This document shows, piece by piece, positions 8,960 through 17,592 of a stretch of 52,074 bases of DNA; positions within the stretch are counted from its first letter, which is position 1, and every line of letters begins with the position of its first letter. Below the pieces are notes generated by a model, which did no database searches, was not told where the DNA came from, and worked only from the letters and a program-made list of their open reading frames with translations. Source of the stretch: Bradyrhizobium guangdongense (GTDB lineage Bacteria > Pseudomonadota > Alphaproteobacteria > Rhizobiales > Xanthobacteraceae); contig NZ_PPPT01000162.1 in assembly GCF_006483445.1 (NCBI RefSeq), positions 1 to 52,074 of the forward strand, given 5' to 3'. The position numbers and the translations under genes were made by a program.

Positions 8960-9897
8960 GCGTGCGGCGCTGCCGGCGCCACCTCGGAAGCCGCCACGAT
9001 CTGCGCCGCGTTGGTGACTTGCGGCGCGGATTTCGGCGCGCCTTCGAGCGCAGGCGATTTTGTCAGGATACGGCAGAGCCGCGCCAGCGTCGGCCGCAGC
9101 TCGTGACGGTGCACGACCATATCGACCATGCCGTGCTCCTTAAGATACTCGGCACGCTGAAACCCTTCCGGCAGCTTTTCGCGGATAGTCTGCTCGATCA
9201 CGCGCGCCCCGGCAAAGCCGATCAGCGCGCCGGGCTCCGCGATCTGCACGTCGCCGAGCATCGCGTAGGATGCGGTGACGCCGCCGGTGGTCGGGTTGGT
9301 CAGCACGACGATGTAGGGCAGCTTTGCCTCACGCAGCATCTGCACGGCGACGGTCGTCCGCGGCATCTGCATCAGCGACAAAATGCCTTCCTGCATGCGC
9401 GCGCCGCCGGATGCGGCGAACACGATGAACGGCGACCTCTTCTCGACCGCAAGCTCGAGCCCGCGCACGATGGCCTCGCCCGCGGCCATGCCGAGCGAGC
9501 CGCCCATGAAGTCGAAATCCTGCACCGCGACCACCACGGCCGCACCTTCGAGCTTGCCGTAGCCGACCTTGATCGCATCGTTGAGGTTGGTGCGCGCGCG
9601 CGCATCCTTGACGCGGTCGACATACTTCTTCTCGTCGCGAAATTTGAGCGGATCGACAGCGACCTCGGGCAGCGCGACGTCAAACCAGGTCTCGTTGTCA
9701 AAAATCGACTTCAGCCGCGCCACCGCGCCCATGCGCATGTGGTAGTTCGAGCCGGGGATGACGAACTGGTTGGCCTCGACATCCTTGTAGAACACGAGCT
9801 GCCCGGAATCCGGGCACTTGATCCACAGATTCTCCGGCGTCTCCCGCCGCAGCATGTTGCGGATTTTCGGCCGGACCACGTTGGTGAGCCAATTCAT
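8956..9897 (-). CDS. accD: Acetyl-CoA carboxylase carboxyltransferase subunit beta
   Basis: AccD, with AccA, transfers carboxyl from biotin to acetyl-CoA to make malonyl-CoA for fatty acid synthesis. The 313-residue protein has the crotonase-like carboxyltransferase fold, with FDFMGGSLGMAAGE, SGGARMQEGILSLMQM and NPTTGGVTASYAMLGD. In the family, four cysteines form an N-terminal zinc ribbon. Here only C28 remains (WIKCPDSGQ), and the other positions read S or non-cysteine (QFVIPGSNYHMRM). The start has GGAG upstream. A 111-base gap separates it from trpA. Confidence 0.96.
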   Translation of the reverse strand: MNWLTNVVRPKIRNMLRRETPENLWIKCPDSGQLVFYKDVEANQFVIPGSNYHMRMGAVARLKSIFDNETWFDVALPEVAVDPLKFRDEKKYVDRVKDARARTNLNDAIKVGYGKLEGAAVVVAVQDFDFMGGSLGMAAGEAIVRGLELAVEKRSPFIVFAASGGARMQEGILSLMQMPRTTVAVQMLREAKLPYIVVLTNPTTGGVTASYAMLGDVQIAEPGALIGFAGARVIEQTIREKLPEGFQRAEYLKEHGMVDMVVHRHELRPTLARLCRILTKSPALEGAPKSAPQVTNAAQIVAASEVAPAAPHA

Positions 9898-10008
9898 GGT
9901 TTGCTCCGATTAGCGATTCAGCCCTGCCGATCGCCCGAGGAATATATGGCGGCCGGGCCGCTGCCCGGCAAGCCGGTGTGTCGCCCGCCCGAAAAGCGGA
10001 ATTATGGC

Positions 10009-10845
10009 CTATTCGGCCGCCTGTTTGGCGCCCTTGACGCCCTGGGCCAGAGCCGCAGTCAGCTCGGCCACGGCGTTCACGGTTTTGGCCGTCGCGCGGC
10101 CCTCGGAATCGAGGCTGTTCTTGAGCGCATCGACCAATGCCGTGCCGACCACCGAACCATCGGCCTTCTCGGCAATGGCGCGCGCCGCCTCCGGCGTGCG
10201 GATGCCAAAACCGACGCAGATCGGCAATTGGGTATGCCGCTTGATGCGCGCCACCGCTTCACCGACGGCATTCGCATCCGCCGCCGCTGCACCGGTGATC
10301 CCGGCGATGGAGACGTAATAGACGAAGCCTGATGTGTTCGCGAGCACCGCGGGCAGGCGCTTGTCGTCGGTGGTCGGGGTCGCCAGCCGAATGAAGTTCA
10401 GACCCGCCTTCAGCGCGGGAATGCAGAGCTCGTCGTCTTCCTCCGGCGGCAAATCGACGATGATGAGGCCGTCGACGCCGGCCGTCCTGGCATCAGCCAG
10501 AAACTTGTCGACGCCGTAAATGTAGATCGGATTGTAATAGCCCATCAGCACCAGCGGCGTGAAATTGTCGTCCTTGCGGAAGGCGCGCACCAGGTCCAGC
10601 GTCTTCTTCAAGGTCATGCCACCCTTGAGCGCGCGCAGGCCTGCCGCCTGAATCGAGGGACCATCCGCCATAGGATCGGTGAAGGGAATGCCGAGTTCGA
10701 TGACGTCGGAGCCTGCCTTGGGCAGCGCCTTGACGATCTCGAGCGACGTCGCGAGATCGGGATCGCCGGCCATCACATAGGTGACAAAGGCCGAGCGGCC
10801 CTCTTTCTTTAATTCGGCAAAGCGCGTGTCGATACGGGTGGTCAC
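10009..10845 (-). CDS. trpA: Tryptophan synthase alpha subunit
   Basis: TrpA cleaves indole-3-glycerol phosphate to indole and glyceraldehyde-3-phosphate, then passes indole to TrpB through the alpha2beta2 tunnel. The 278-residue TIM barrel shows the catalytic Glu in VIELGIPFTDPMADGP, the catalytic Asp region GLIIVDLPPEE, and the phosphate-binding GFGIRTPE. It starts with GTG within a GTGA overlap with the trpB stop. It is the last gene of the tight trpF-trpB-trpA unit. Confidence 0.97.
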   Translation of the reverse strand: MTTRIDTRFAELKKEGRSAFVTYVMAGDPDLATSLEIVKALPKAGSDVIELGIPFTDPMADGPSIQAAGLRALKGGMTLKKTLDLVRAFRKDDNFTPLVLMGYYNPIYIYGVDKFLADARTAGVDGLIIVDLPPEEDDELCIPALKAGLNFIRLATPTTDDKRLPAVLANTSGFVYYVSIAGITGAAAADANAVGEAVARIKRHTQLPICVGFGIRTPEAARAIAEKADGSVVGTALVDALKNSLDSEGRATAKTVNAVAELTAALAQGVKGAKQAAE

Positions 10846-12053
10846 TGCTTCCTGCCCTTCAGAATTTCCGAGATCTGCGGAATGTCCTTGTCGCCGCGGC
10901 CGGAGAGGTTGACCACCATCAGATGGTCTTTCGGCCGCTTCGGCGCGAGCTCCATGACCTTGGCGATGGCATGCGCGGATTCCAGCGCCGGCGGGATGCC
11001 TTCAAGGCGCGACAGCAGCAAGAAGGCATCAAGCGCCTCGTCGTCGGTCGCCGAGAGATAGTTCACGCGGCCGACCTCGTGCAGCCAGGAATGCTCGGGA
11101 CCGATGCCGGGATAGTCGAGGCCGGCCGAAATCGAATGCGCGTCCTGGATCTGGCCATCGGCATCCATCAGCAGATAGGTGCGGTTGCCATGCAGCACGC
11201 CGGGGCGCCCACCCGCGATCGACGCGGCATGCAGTTGCGTCAACCCGTGACCCGCCGCTTCAACGCCAAAGATTTCGACCGAGGGATCGTCCAGGAAAGG
11301 ATGAAACAGCCCGATCGCGTTGGAGCCCCCGCCGATGCAGGCGACCAAGGAATCCGGCAGGCGGCCCTCGGCCTCCTGCATCTGCGTCCTGGTCTCCTCG
11401 CCGATCACGCACTGGAAGTCACGCACCATCATCGGATAGGGATGCGGCCCCGCGACCGTGCCGATGCAATAGAAGGTGTTGTGGACGTTGGTGACCCAGT
11501 CGCGCAGCGCCTCGTTCATCGCGTCCTTCAGCGTGCGCGTACCCGACTGCACCGGTACGACCTTGGCGCCCAGCATCTCCATGCGGAACACGTTCGGCGC
11601 TTGCCGCGCAACATCGACCGCGCCCATGTAGACGATGCATTCCAGACCAAACCGCGCGCACAGCGTCGCGGTGGCGACACCATGCTGGCCGGCGCCGGTT
11701 TCGGCGATGATGCGCTTCTTGCCCATGCGCCGCGCGACCATGATCTGGCCGAGCACGTTATTCACCTTGTGCGCACCGGTGTGGTTCAGCTCTTCCCGCT
11801 TGAGATAGATCTTGGCACCGCCAAGGTGCTCGGTGAGACGCTCCGCGAAATAGAGCGGTGACGGGCGGCCGACATAGTCCCTCAGATAGCCTTTCATCTC
11901 CGCATGGAACGCCGGATCGGCTTTCGCCGCGGTATAGGCCTTCTCCAGGTCGAGGATCAGCGGCATCAGCGTTTCGGCGACGAAGCGTCCGCCAAAAATG
12001 CCGAAATGGCCGCGCTCGTCGGGGCCGCTGCGATAGGAGTTTGGTTTATTCAT
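10842..12053 (-). CDS. trpB: Tryptophan synthase beta subunit
   Basis: TrpB is the PLP enzyme that joins indole and serine into tryptophan. The 403-residue protein shows the PLP lysine in HTGAHKVNN, the AETGAGQHGVA motif and the phosphate-binding GGGSNAIG. The start ATG overlaps the trpF stop (ATGA), and the stop overlaps the trpA start (GTGA), so the three genes are translated as a coupled set. This is a TrpB1-type sequence of normal length. Confidence 0.98.
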   Translation of the reverse strand: MNKPNSYRSGPDERGHFGIFGGRFVAETLMPLILDLEKAYTAAKADPAFHAEMKGYLRDYVGRPSPLYFAERLTEHLGGAKIYLKREELNHTGAHKVNNVLGQIMVARRMGKKRIIAETGAGQHGVATATLCARFGLECIVYMGAVDVARQAPNVFRMEMLGAKVVPVQSGTRTLKDAMNEALRDWVTNVHNTFYCIGTVAGPHPYPMMVRDFQCVIGEETRTQMQEAEGRLPDSLVACIGGGSNAIGLFHPFLDDPSVEIFGVEAAGHGLTQLHAASIAGGRPGVLHGNRTYLLMDADGQIQDAHSISAGLDYPGIGPEHSWLHEVGRVNYLSATDDEALDAFLLLSRLEGIPPALESAHAIAKVMELAPKRPKDHLMVVNLSGRGDKDIPQISEILKGRKQ

Positions 12054-12721
12054 CGTACGCTCAACTCTTGACGTGAATCTTGGGTAGCGCGGCTTGCGCG
12101 AATGAAGGCCTTGATCAGCTCCGGATCCTTGACGCCCGGGGCGCTCTCGACACCGGAGGACACGTCGACGCCGCCGGCGCGGGTGACGCGCAGGGCCTCC
12201 GCGACGTTCTCTGCATGCAGTCCGCCCGAGACCATATACGGGACTTTCAGCTCGAGGTTTTCGAGCAGGTGCCAGTCGAAGGGCGCCCCGAGACCGCCGG
12301 GCCGCGTCGCATCCTTCGGCGCGCGCGCATCGAACAGGATTCGATCCGCGACCGCAGCGTAGCCGGGCAGCACGGCGAGATCGGCCGCGGTCTCGACCGG
12401 CACTGCCTTCATGACAGGGCGGCCAAATTTCTGCTTGATGTCGCGCAGCCGCGCGACGCTCTCCTTGCCGTGCAATTGCAAAATATCGGGCGACAACGCG
12501 TCCATGATGTTGTCGAGCGTCGCATCATCGGCATCGACCGTCAGCGCCACCTTCAGCGCGCGCTTCCCGACCTGACGGCCGAGCTCGCGGCCCAGCTCCA
12601 GCGACAGGTGCCGCGGCGACGGCGGAAAGAACACGAACCCCACCATGTCGGCGCCCGCCTCGAGCGCCACTTCGAGCGTCTCGCGCGTGGACAGGCCACA
12701 GATTTTGACGAGCAGGGACAT
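12050..12721 (-). CDS. trpF: Phosphoribosylanthranilate isomerase
   Basis: TrpF isomerises phosphoribosylanthranilate to the carboxyphenylamino-deoxyribulose form in tryptophan synthesis. The chosen start gives MSLLVKICGLSTRE, with the catalytic Cys in KICG; an ATG five codons upstream (12736) is possible. Further marks are DMVGFVFFPPSPRHLS and the phosphate-binding PYMVSGGLHAENV and GVDVSSGVE. The catalytic Asp appears in RILFDAR. The protein is 223 residues and overlaps trpB by ATGA. Confidence 0.95.
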   Translation of the reverse strand: MSLLVKICGLSTRETLEVALEAGADMVGFVFFPPSPRHLSLELGRELGRQVGKRALKVALTVDADDATLDNIMDALSPDILQLHGKESVARLRDIKQKFGRPVMKAVPVETAADLAVLPGYAAVADRILFDARAPKDATRPGGLGAPFDWHLLENLELKVPYMVSGGLHAENVAEALRVTRAGGVDVSSGVESAPGVKDPELIKAFIRASRATQDSRQELSVR

Positions 12722-12784
12722 GGTCTCAAACAGCATGAAAGCCGCCGGCCGGCGGCAGAAAAACGGGCTTTTGTGCGGCCGCTT

Positions 12785-13189
12785 CTACAACGTCGCGCGC
12801 TGCTTGTCTCGCCCGACGGGACCGTAAAGGCCGGTGCCGGAGGGGGCCGGCAGGCGCTGTGGCAAGTGGCCTTGATCTGGCCGGGAGGCGACCGCGGAGG
12901 CCCGCAGATCGGCCAGCTCGGCCCGCACGGAGCGCGCATCCGCCTCATGCTTGCGGGCTGCGCGGCGCCAGCGCCGTTGGCCGAACCAGACGGCGCAGCC
13001 GCCCGCCAAGACCCCGAGCGCCGCCACCAGGATCAGAAGCAGGAACAGCGGCAGCGTCGTCGACAGAGCGGGGTCATTCGCCATGAAGGGGTCGAACGAG
13101 ACGGTGACGAATTGACGGTTGGCGACCGCAAAGACGACGAACAGCAGGCCCAGCGGAATCAAAATCAGCGCGGTCAGGAATTTTCGCAT
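12785..13189 (-). CDS. LapA-domain (DUF1049) inner-membrane protein
   Basis: The 134-residue protein has two hydrophobic helices near residues 3-20 and 42-63, a WFGQRRWRRAARK basic turn, and a coiled-coil-prone KHEADARSVRAELADL stretch. This layout fits the LapA/DUF1049 family, whose E. coli members help assemble lipopolysaccharide. The start MRKFL was preferred over an ATG eight codons upstream because the hydrophobic segment then begins at once. It lies between ihfB and trpF, a conserved place in Rhizobiales. Its function here is inferred only from the family. Confidence 0.75.
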   Translation of the reverse strand: MRKFLTALILIPLGLLFVVFAVANRQFVTVSFDPFMANDPALSTTLPLFLLLILVAALGVLAGGCAVWFGQRRWRRAARKHEADARSVRAELADLRASAVASRPDQGHLPQRLPAPSGTGLYGPVGRDKQRATL

Positions 13190-13259
13190 GACGCTTCGCT
13201 CGCCTTGAATCAAGCCTGTGGCCGCATGAAAGCGGCCACGCTGGAAAGTCCGGACGTGC

Positions 13260-13562
13260 CTATTCGCCGCCCGGATCCGGATGGTCGCGGTTCAGCCGCT
13301 CGCGCATTTCCTTGCCGGTCTTGAAGAACGGAACGCTCTTCTGGTCGACGGGCACATGGGCGCCGGTGCGTGGGTTGCGGCCGGCGCGAGCCGGACGATG
13401 CTTCACCGAGAACGCGCCGAAGCCGCGCAGCTCGACGCGGTCACCGCGCGCCAAGGCCGCTACGATCTCTTCGAGAATCGCATTCACAATGTTCTCGACA
13501 TCCCGCTGGTAGAGGTGCGGGTTGTGCTCGGCGATACGCTGAACAAGTTCGGATTTGATCAT
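13260..13562 (-). CDS. ihfB: Integration host factor beta subunit
   Basis: IhfB pairs with IhfA to bend DNA at specific sites in transcription, replication and recombination. The 100-residue HU/IHF-fold protein has the dimer core ELVQRIAEHNPHL, the family signature GFGAFSVKHRPARAGRNPRT (beta arms with the intercalating proline), and VPFFKTGKEMRERLN. The C-terminal tail is short and acidic or proline-rich. It follows the classical cmk-rpsA-ihfB order, here with sppA inserted between. Confidence 0.96.
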   Translation of the reverse strand: MIKSELVQRIAEHNPHLYQRDVENIVNAILEEIVAALARGDRVELRGFGAFSVKHRPARAGRNPRTGAHVPVDQKSVPFFKTGKEMRERLNRDHPDPGGE

Positions 13563-13735
13563 CGAGAGATAGGACCCGGGAGCGTGCGGATGACCATTTC
13601 CGTGAAAATGCCTTGAACTGTCAAGACGCTAAATCAAGATTGGGTGACAGGAATTGGCGTGACAAGGACCGAAAAGCAGGTCTGCCACAATACCCGCCAG
13701 ACGGGAAAACCTTCCCGCCCTCGCCCGGTTCCGCG

Positions 13736-14716
13736 TCAGTTCGATGCGGCCGGTTGCCACAGCGCCAGCATCCCGTCCATTCCGAGCCGATCGACGGCGC
13801 GGGCCACGCCGCTCTGCTCGATCTGATGCGCAATCGCGCTCAAACCCAGCGCTTCCAGCGTCATTGCGGCTGCCGTGCGCAGGAATGAGAGGTCGCCGAG
13901 GCGCGGCTCCAGCTTGAAGTCGCGCACGGGAAGGCCCTTCTTGACACCCTTCTGTTCGACCAGCCAGGTGACGGCCGTCTTCTCATCGCCGAGCTGATCG
14001 ATCAGCTTCAGCTCGACCGCCTGGCGTCCGGTGAAGACCCGGCCGTCAGCCACTTTTTCGAGCTGCGTGTCATCCATGCCACGCCTGTCCTTCACCAGGC
14101 CCTTGAACCAGGCGAAGGAGTCCTTCACCAGCGCATCGAGCGCGGCACGGGCTTCGGGGCTGGTCGGCTCGAACCCATTCGGCGCAGCCTTCAGCGGCGA
14201 GGATTTTACCTCCTCGACCTTGACGCCGAGGGTCTTCAGAAGCTCGGCCACGTTCGGATACTGGAACAGCACGCCTATTGATCCGACCAATGAACTCTGC
14301 TGGGCAATGATGTGGTCGCTCGCGATGGCGCCGATATAGCCGCCGGAAGCGGCGAGGCCTTCGACGACGACCACGAGCGGCTTCTTCGCCTTCAGCCGCA
14401 TCAGGGAATCGTAGAGCTGCTCGGAGCCGGCCGTGGTGCCGCCGGGCGAATTGATGTGAACGATCACGGCGGCGGTACGCGAATTCTCCAGCCGCTCCAG
14501 CGCCTCGACGCGCTCGGAATCGCTGCGGATCAGGCCGTCGATCTTGACCCGCGCGATCGAGCCCGCCGACGTGAACGTCCCGCGCGCGCCAGGCGTCACC
14601 ACCAGGGCAACACCTGAAATCGCGCCGATGGCGATCAGCGCGGCAACGACGCGCCAGAAGGTCAGCTTGCGGCGGATGCGCCGGCGATCGACGATGATGT
14701 CCGAATCGAGCGACAT
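13736..14716 (-). CDS. sppA: Signal peptide peptidase SppA (36K type)
   Basis: SppA is a membrane serine protease of the S49 family that degrades cleaved signal peptides. The start at 14716 has a GGAG Shine-Dalgarno sequence, whereas the longer frame upstream does not, giving 326 residues. One transmembrane segment lies near residues 21-40. INSPGGTTAGS precedes the serine nucleophile S124 (LAASGGYIG), and the lysine base is K176 (SSPLKAAP), matching the Ser/Lys dyad. The protein is half the length of the E. coli 67K form. Downstream a weak GGGAAAA/TTCCC hairpin lies in the 173-base gap before ihfB. Confidence 0.93.
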   Translation of the reverse strand: MSLDSDIIVDRRRIRRKLTFWRVVAALIAIGAISGVALVVTPGARGTFTSAGSIARVKIDGLIRSDSERVEALERLENSRTAAVIVHINSPGGTTAGSEQLYDSLMRLKAKKPLVVVVEGLAASGGYIGAIASDHIIAQQSSLVGSIGVLFQYPNVAELLKTLGVKVEEVKSSPLKAAPNGFEPTSPEARAALDALVKDSFAWFKGLVKDRRGMDDTQLEKVADGRVFTGRQAVELKLIDQLGDEKTAVTWLVEQKGVKKGLPVRDFKLEPRLGDLSFLRTAAAMTLEALGLSAIAHQIEQSGVARAVDRLGMDGMLALWQPAASN

Positions 14717-14828
14717 CGAAAAATCTCCAGATAGGGGCCGCGCCGGTTTTGCAGCCACAGCGTGACCATTGGCTTATCTGGATACATCAATTGCGATGCA
14801 ATTTGAAGAAAACAAGGCTGGTAGCCGC

Positions 14829-14914
14829 GTAGCCCGGATGAAGCGCAGCGCAATCCGGGACATATTGTTGAACGTGGCAAGGACCCGGATTTCGCTGCGC
14901 TCCATCCGGGCTAC
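14829..14914. repeat. Palindromic GTAGCCCGG repeat, family C (copy 1)
   Basis: Ends GTAGCCCGG and CCGGGCTAC are inverted. Inner arms GATGAAGCGCAGCGCAATCC and TTTCGCTGCGCTCCATC pair with each other. A second copy with the same arms is at 51763-51847, and a half copy is at about 6711-6724. It lies between the rpsA terminator and the divergently facing end of the sppA promoter region. Confidence 0.8.
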
Positions 14915-14921
14915 AAGGCGC

Positions 14922-14951
14922 AAAAAAGCCCCGGCTTGCGCCGGGGCTTTG
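14922..14951 (-). terminator. Rho-independent terminator of rpsA
   Basis: On the minus strand the arms AGCCCCGG and CCGGGGCT enclose a six-base loop and run into TTTTTT. It stands 24 bases after the rpsA stop codon, so rpsA transcription ends before sppA. Confidence 0.88.
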
Positions 14952-14975
14952 ATGTCCGCGAAACCTGCGTTTCGC

Positions 14976-16685
14976 TTACTTGTTGTCGCCGCGGTTCTTG
15001 AGCGCGGTGCCGAGGATGTCGCCGAGCGTCGCCCCCGAATCGGAGGAGCCGTACTGCGCGATGGCTTCCTTCTCTTCGGCGACTTCGAGCGCCTTGATCG
15101 ACACCTGGACCTTGCGGGCCTTCTTGTCGAACTGGATCACGCGGGCATCGACCTTCTCGCCGACGGCGAAGCGTTCGGCGCGCTGATCGTTGCGGTCGCG
15201 CGCGAGCTCCGAGCGCTTGATGAAGGTGGTGAAGTCGGTCCCGGAGATCTTCACCTCGATACCGCTCTCCTTCACTTCGAGCACTTCGCAGGTCACGACG
15301 GCGCCCTTCTTGACATCGCCCGGCTCGGCGAAGGGGTCGCCTTCGAGCTGCTTGATGCCGAGCGAGATGCGCTCCTTCTCGACGTCCACATCGAGCACCA
15401 CGGCCTTCACCATGTCGCCCTTCTTGTAGTTGTCGATCACCTGCTCGCCCGGAAGCTTCCAGTCGAGGTCGGAGAGGTGGACCATGCCGTCGACGTCGCC
15501 TTCGAGACCCAGGAACAGGCCGAACTCGGTCTTGTTCTTGACCTCGCCCTCGACCGTCGAACCGGTCGGATGCTTCTCGACGAAGACCTCCCACGGATTG
15601 CGCATGGTCTGCTTGAGGCCGAGCGAGATGCGGCGCTTGACCGAATCCACCTCGAGCACCTGCACTTCGACTTCCTGCGAGGTCGAAACGATCTTGCCGG
15701 GGTGCATGTTCTTCTTGGTCCACGACATCTCGGAGACGTGGATCAGGCCCTCGATGCCCGGCTCGAGCTCGACGAACGCACCGTAGTCGGTGATGTTTGT
15801 GACGCGGCCGGTGAAGCGGGCACCCAGCGGGTACTTGGCTTCGATGCCCTGCCACGGATCGTCCAGCAGTTGCTTCATGCCCAGCGAGATGCGGTGCGTC
15901 TCGTGGTTGATCTTGATGATCTTGACCTTCACGGTCTGGCCGATCGTCAGCACCTCGGTCGGGTGGTTGACGCGACGCCAGGCGATATCGGTCACGTGCA
16001 GGAGACCGTCGATGCCGCCGAGATCAACGAACGCACCGTAATCGGTGATGTTCTTGACCACGCCGTCGATGACCTGCCCCTCTTCGAGGTTCTGCACCAG
16101 CTCCTGACGCTGCTCGGCGCGGGTCTCTTCGAGAACCGTACGGCGCGACACGACGATGTTGCCGCGGCGGCGGTCCATCTTGAGGATCTGGAACGGCTGC
16201 GCGTTGTTCATCAACGGAGCGACGTCGCGGATCGGACGGATGTCGACCTGCGAGCGCGGCAGGAAGGCCACGGCACCGTCGAGGTCGACGGTGAAGCCGC
16301 CCTTGACCTGGTTGAAGATGACGCCGTTGACCTTTTCGTTGTTCTGGAACGCCTTCTCGAGCTTGCCCCAGCTCTCTTCGCGGCGCGCCTTGTCGCGCGA
16401 CAGCACGGCCTCGCCGAGTGCGTTTTCGATGCGATCGAGGAAAACTTCCACCTCGTCGCCGACCTTGATGTCGCTCTCACGGCCGGGGCCGGAAAATTCG
16501 CGCAGGGCAACGCGGCCCTCGGTCTTCAGGCCGACGTCGATGACGGCCATGTCCTTTTCAATTGCAACAACCTTGCCCTTGACGACGGAGCTTTCCTGCA
16601 GGTTACCGCCTGCGAAGGACTCGTCGAGCATCGCGGCGAAATCGTCACGCGACGGGGTATAGGAATCAGCGGAAGTCGAAGCCAT
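14976..16685 (-). CDS. rpsA: 30S ribosomal protein S1
   Basis: S1 binds mRNA on the 30S subunit and lets it unfold and dock. At 569 residues it fits the alphaproteobacterial form (E. coli has 557). Six S1/OB motifs follow one another; copies 3 to 6 show the repeated phrases YGAFVDLGGIDGLLHVTDIAW, YGAFVELEPGIEGLIHVSEM, FGLFLGLEGDVDGMVHLSDL and the degenerate last one. The start (MASTSADSY) has GGAG seven bases upstream; the open frame continues 68 codons further with no similarity to S1. It follows cmk after a 268-base gap in which I see no known leader structure. Confidence 0.97.
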   Translation of the reverse strand: MASTSADSYTPSRDDFAAMLDESFAGGNLQESSVVKGKVVAIEKDMAVIDVGLKTEGRVALREFSGPGRESDIKVGDEVEVFLDRIENALGEAVLSRDKARREESWGKLEKAFQNNEKVNGVIFNQVKGGFTVDLDGAVAFLPRSQVDIRPIRDVAPLMNNAQPFQILKMDRRRGNIVVSRRTVLEETRAEQRQELVQNLEEGQVIDGVVKNITDYGAFVDLGGIDGLLHVTDIAWRRVNHPTEVLTIGQTVKVKIIKINHETHRISLGMKQLLDDPWQGIEAKYPLGARFTGRVTNITDYGAFVELEPGIEGLIHVSEMSWTKKNMHPGKIVSTSQEVEVQVLEVDSVKRRISLGLKQTMRNPWEVFVEKHPTGSTVEGEVKNKTEFGLFLGLEGDVDGMVHLSDLDWKLPGEQVIDNYKKGDMVKAVVLDVDVEKERISLGIKQLEGDPFAEPGDVKKGAVVTCEVLEVKESGIEVKISGTDFTTFIKRSELARDRNDQRAERFAVGEKVDARVIQFDKKARKVQVSIKALEVAEEKEAIAQYGSSDSGATLGDILGTALKNRGDNK

Positions 16686-16953
16686 TTGTTCTCCAGTTGC
16701 GGACGTCTGCCGGCCGTTGGGTTTATGGGCGTCTCGCGCGCGCAGTGTCGGAAGGTCCGCAAAACCTTCGAGCGACCGCTCGTGGTCCCGGGCTTGCGAC
16801 CCGGAAAACAGCAGGAGCGGGCCGGCGAGAGCCCGCGCGTTCGATACGATGAAAATCTTGATCCGGAGCCTGGATGTCGCGATCCCCAAGCAGGGGACCG
16901 AGTATCGACCTCAAAGAGCGGGAGCGGGCGCTTCCTCCAATGACGGCTGCGGC

Positions 16954-17592
16954 TTAACCCCGCGACCGGCCCGCTCGGACGGCCTCGATAATGTCGATGG
17001 CGGCCCGGACGCCGCCTTCTATATCCAGTTGGGAGTTATCTAGCAAGTAAGCATCCGGGGCCGGTTTTAACGGCGCAACCGGCCTGTTCTGGTCGCGTTC
17101 GTCGCGCTGAATGATGTCCGCAAGGATGGCAGCCTCGTCGGCCGCCTCGCCCCGCGATTGGGCCTCCAGGGTCCGCCTGCGGGCGCGGACCTTTGGATCG
17201 GCGACGACGAAAATCTTTACGTCGGCATTCGGGCAGATCACGGTTCCAATGTCGCGGCCGTCAAGCACGGCGCCGGGTGGATCGGCGGCGAATTGCCGCT
17301 GGAAGTTCAGCAGGACCTCGCGAACCCTCGGGATTGCGGAAACTACGGACGCGGCCTGGCCGACCTCATGTGACTTCAGCGCGGGATTGCCGAATTCTTC
17401 GGGATCGAGTTCCAGCGCGACGGCAACGGCCGCGGCCTCGTCGCGCAGGTCCTGGCCGGCCTGGATCAGGCCATACGCCACGGCGCGATAGATCACGCCG
17501 GTATCGAGGTGGCGATAGCCGTAATGCTGCGCGAGGCGCTTGCCGAGCGTGCCCTTGCCGGAGGCCGCGGGTCCGTCGATGGCGATGATCAT
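16954..17592 (-). CDS. cmk: Cytidylate kinase
   Basis: Cmk phosphorylates CMP and dCMP for nucleotide recycling. The 212-residue protein begins with the P-loop MIIAIDGPAASGKGTLG. LDTGVIYRAVA is the nucleotide-binding segment, DGRDIGTVICPNAD is the CMP-binding loop, and RDERDQNR lies in the lid. The start ATG overlaps the aroA stop by ATGA, so the two are co-translated. The frame is open 34 codons further upstream, but only inside aroA. Confidence 0.96.
   Translation of the reverse strand: MIIAIDGPAASGKGTLGKRLAQHYGYRHLDTGVIYRAVAYGLIQAGQDLRDEAAAVAVALELDPEEFGNPALKSHEVGQAASVVSAIPRVREVLLNFQRQFAADPPGAVLDGRDIGTVICPNADVKIFVVADPKVRARRRTLEAQSRGEAADEAAILADIIQRDERDQNRPVAPLKPAPDAYLLDNSQLDIEGGVRAAIDIIEAVRAGRSRG

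Noticed and set aside
16686..16889. N-terminal extension of 68 codons for rpsA
   Set aside because: The S1 family starts at MAS, and the GGAG site lies just before that ATG. The extension has no similarity to S1.
14769..16943. Open frame of 724 codons on the plus strand
   Set aside because: It lies antisense to rpsA, a highly conserved gene, and arises from its codon bias. It has no ribosome site or recognisable domain.
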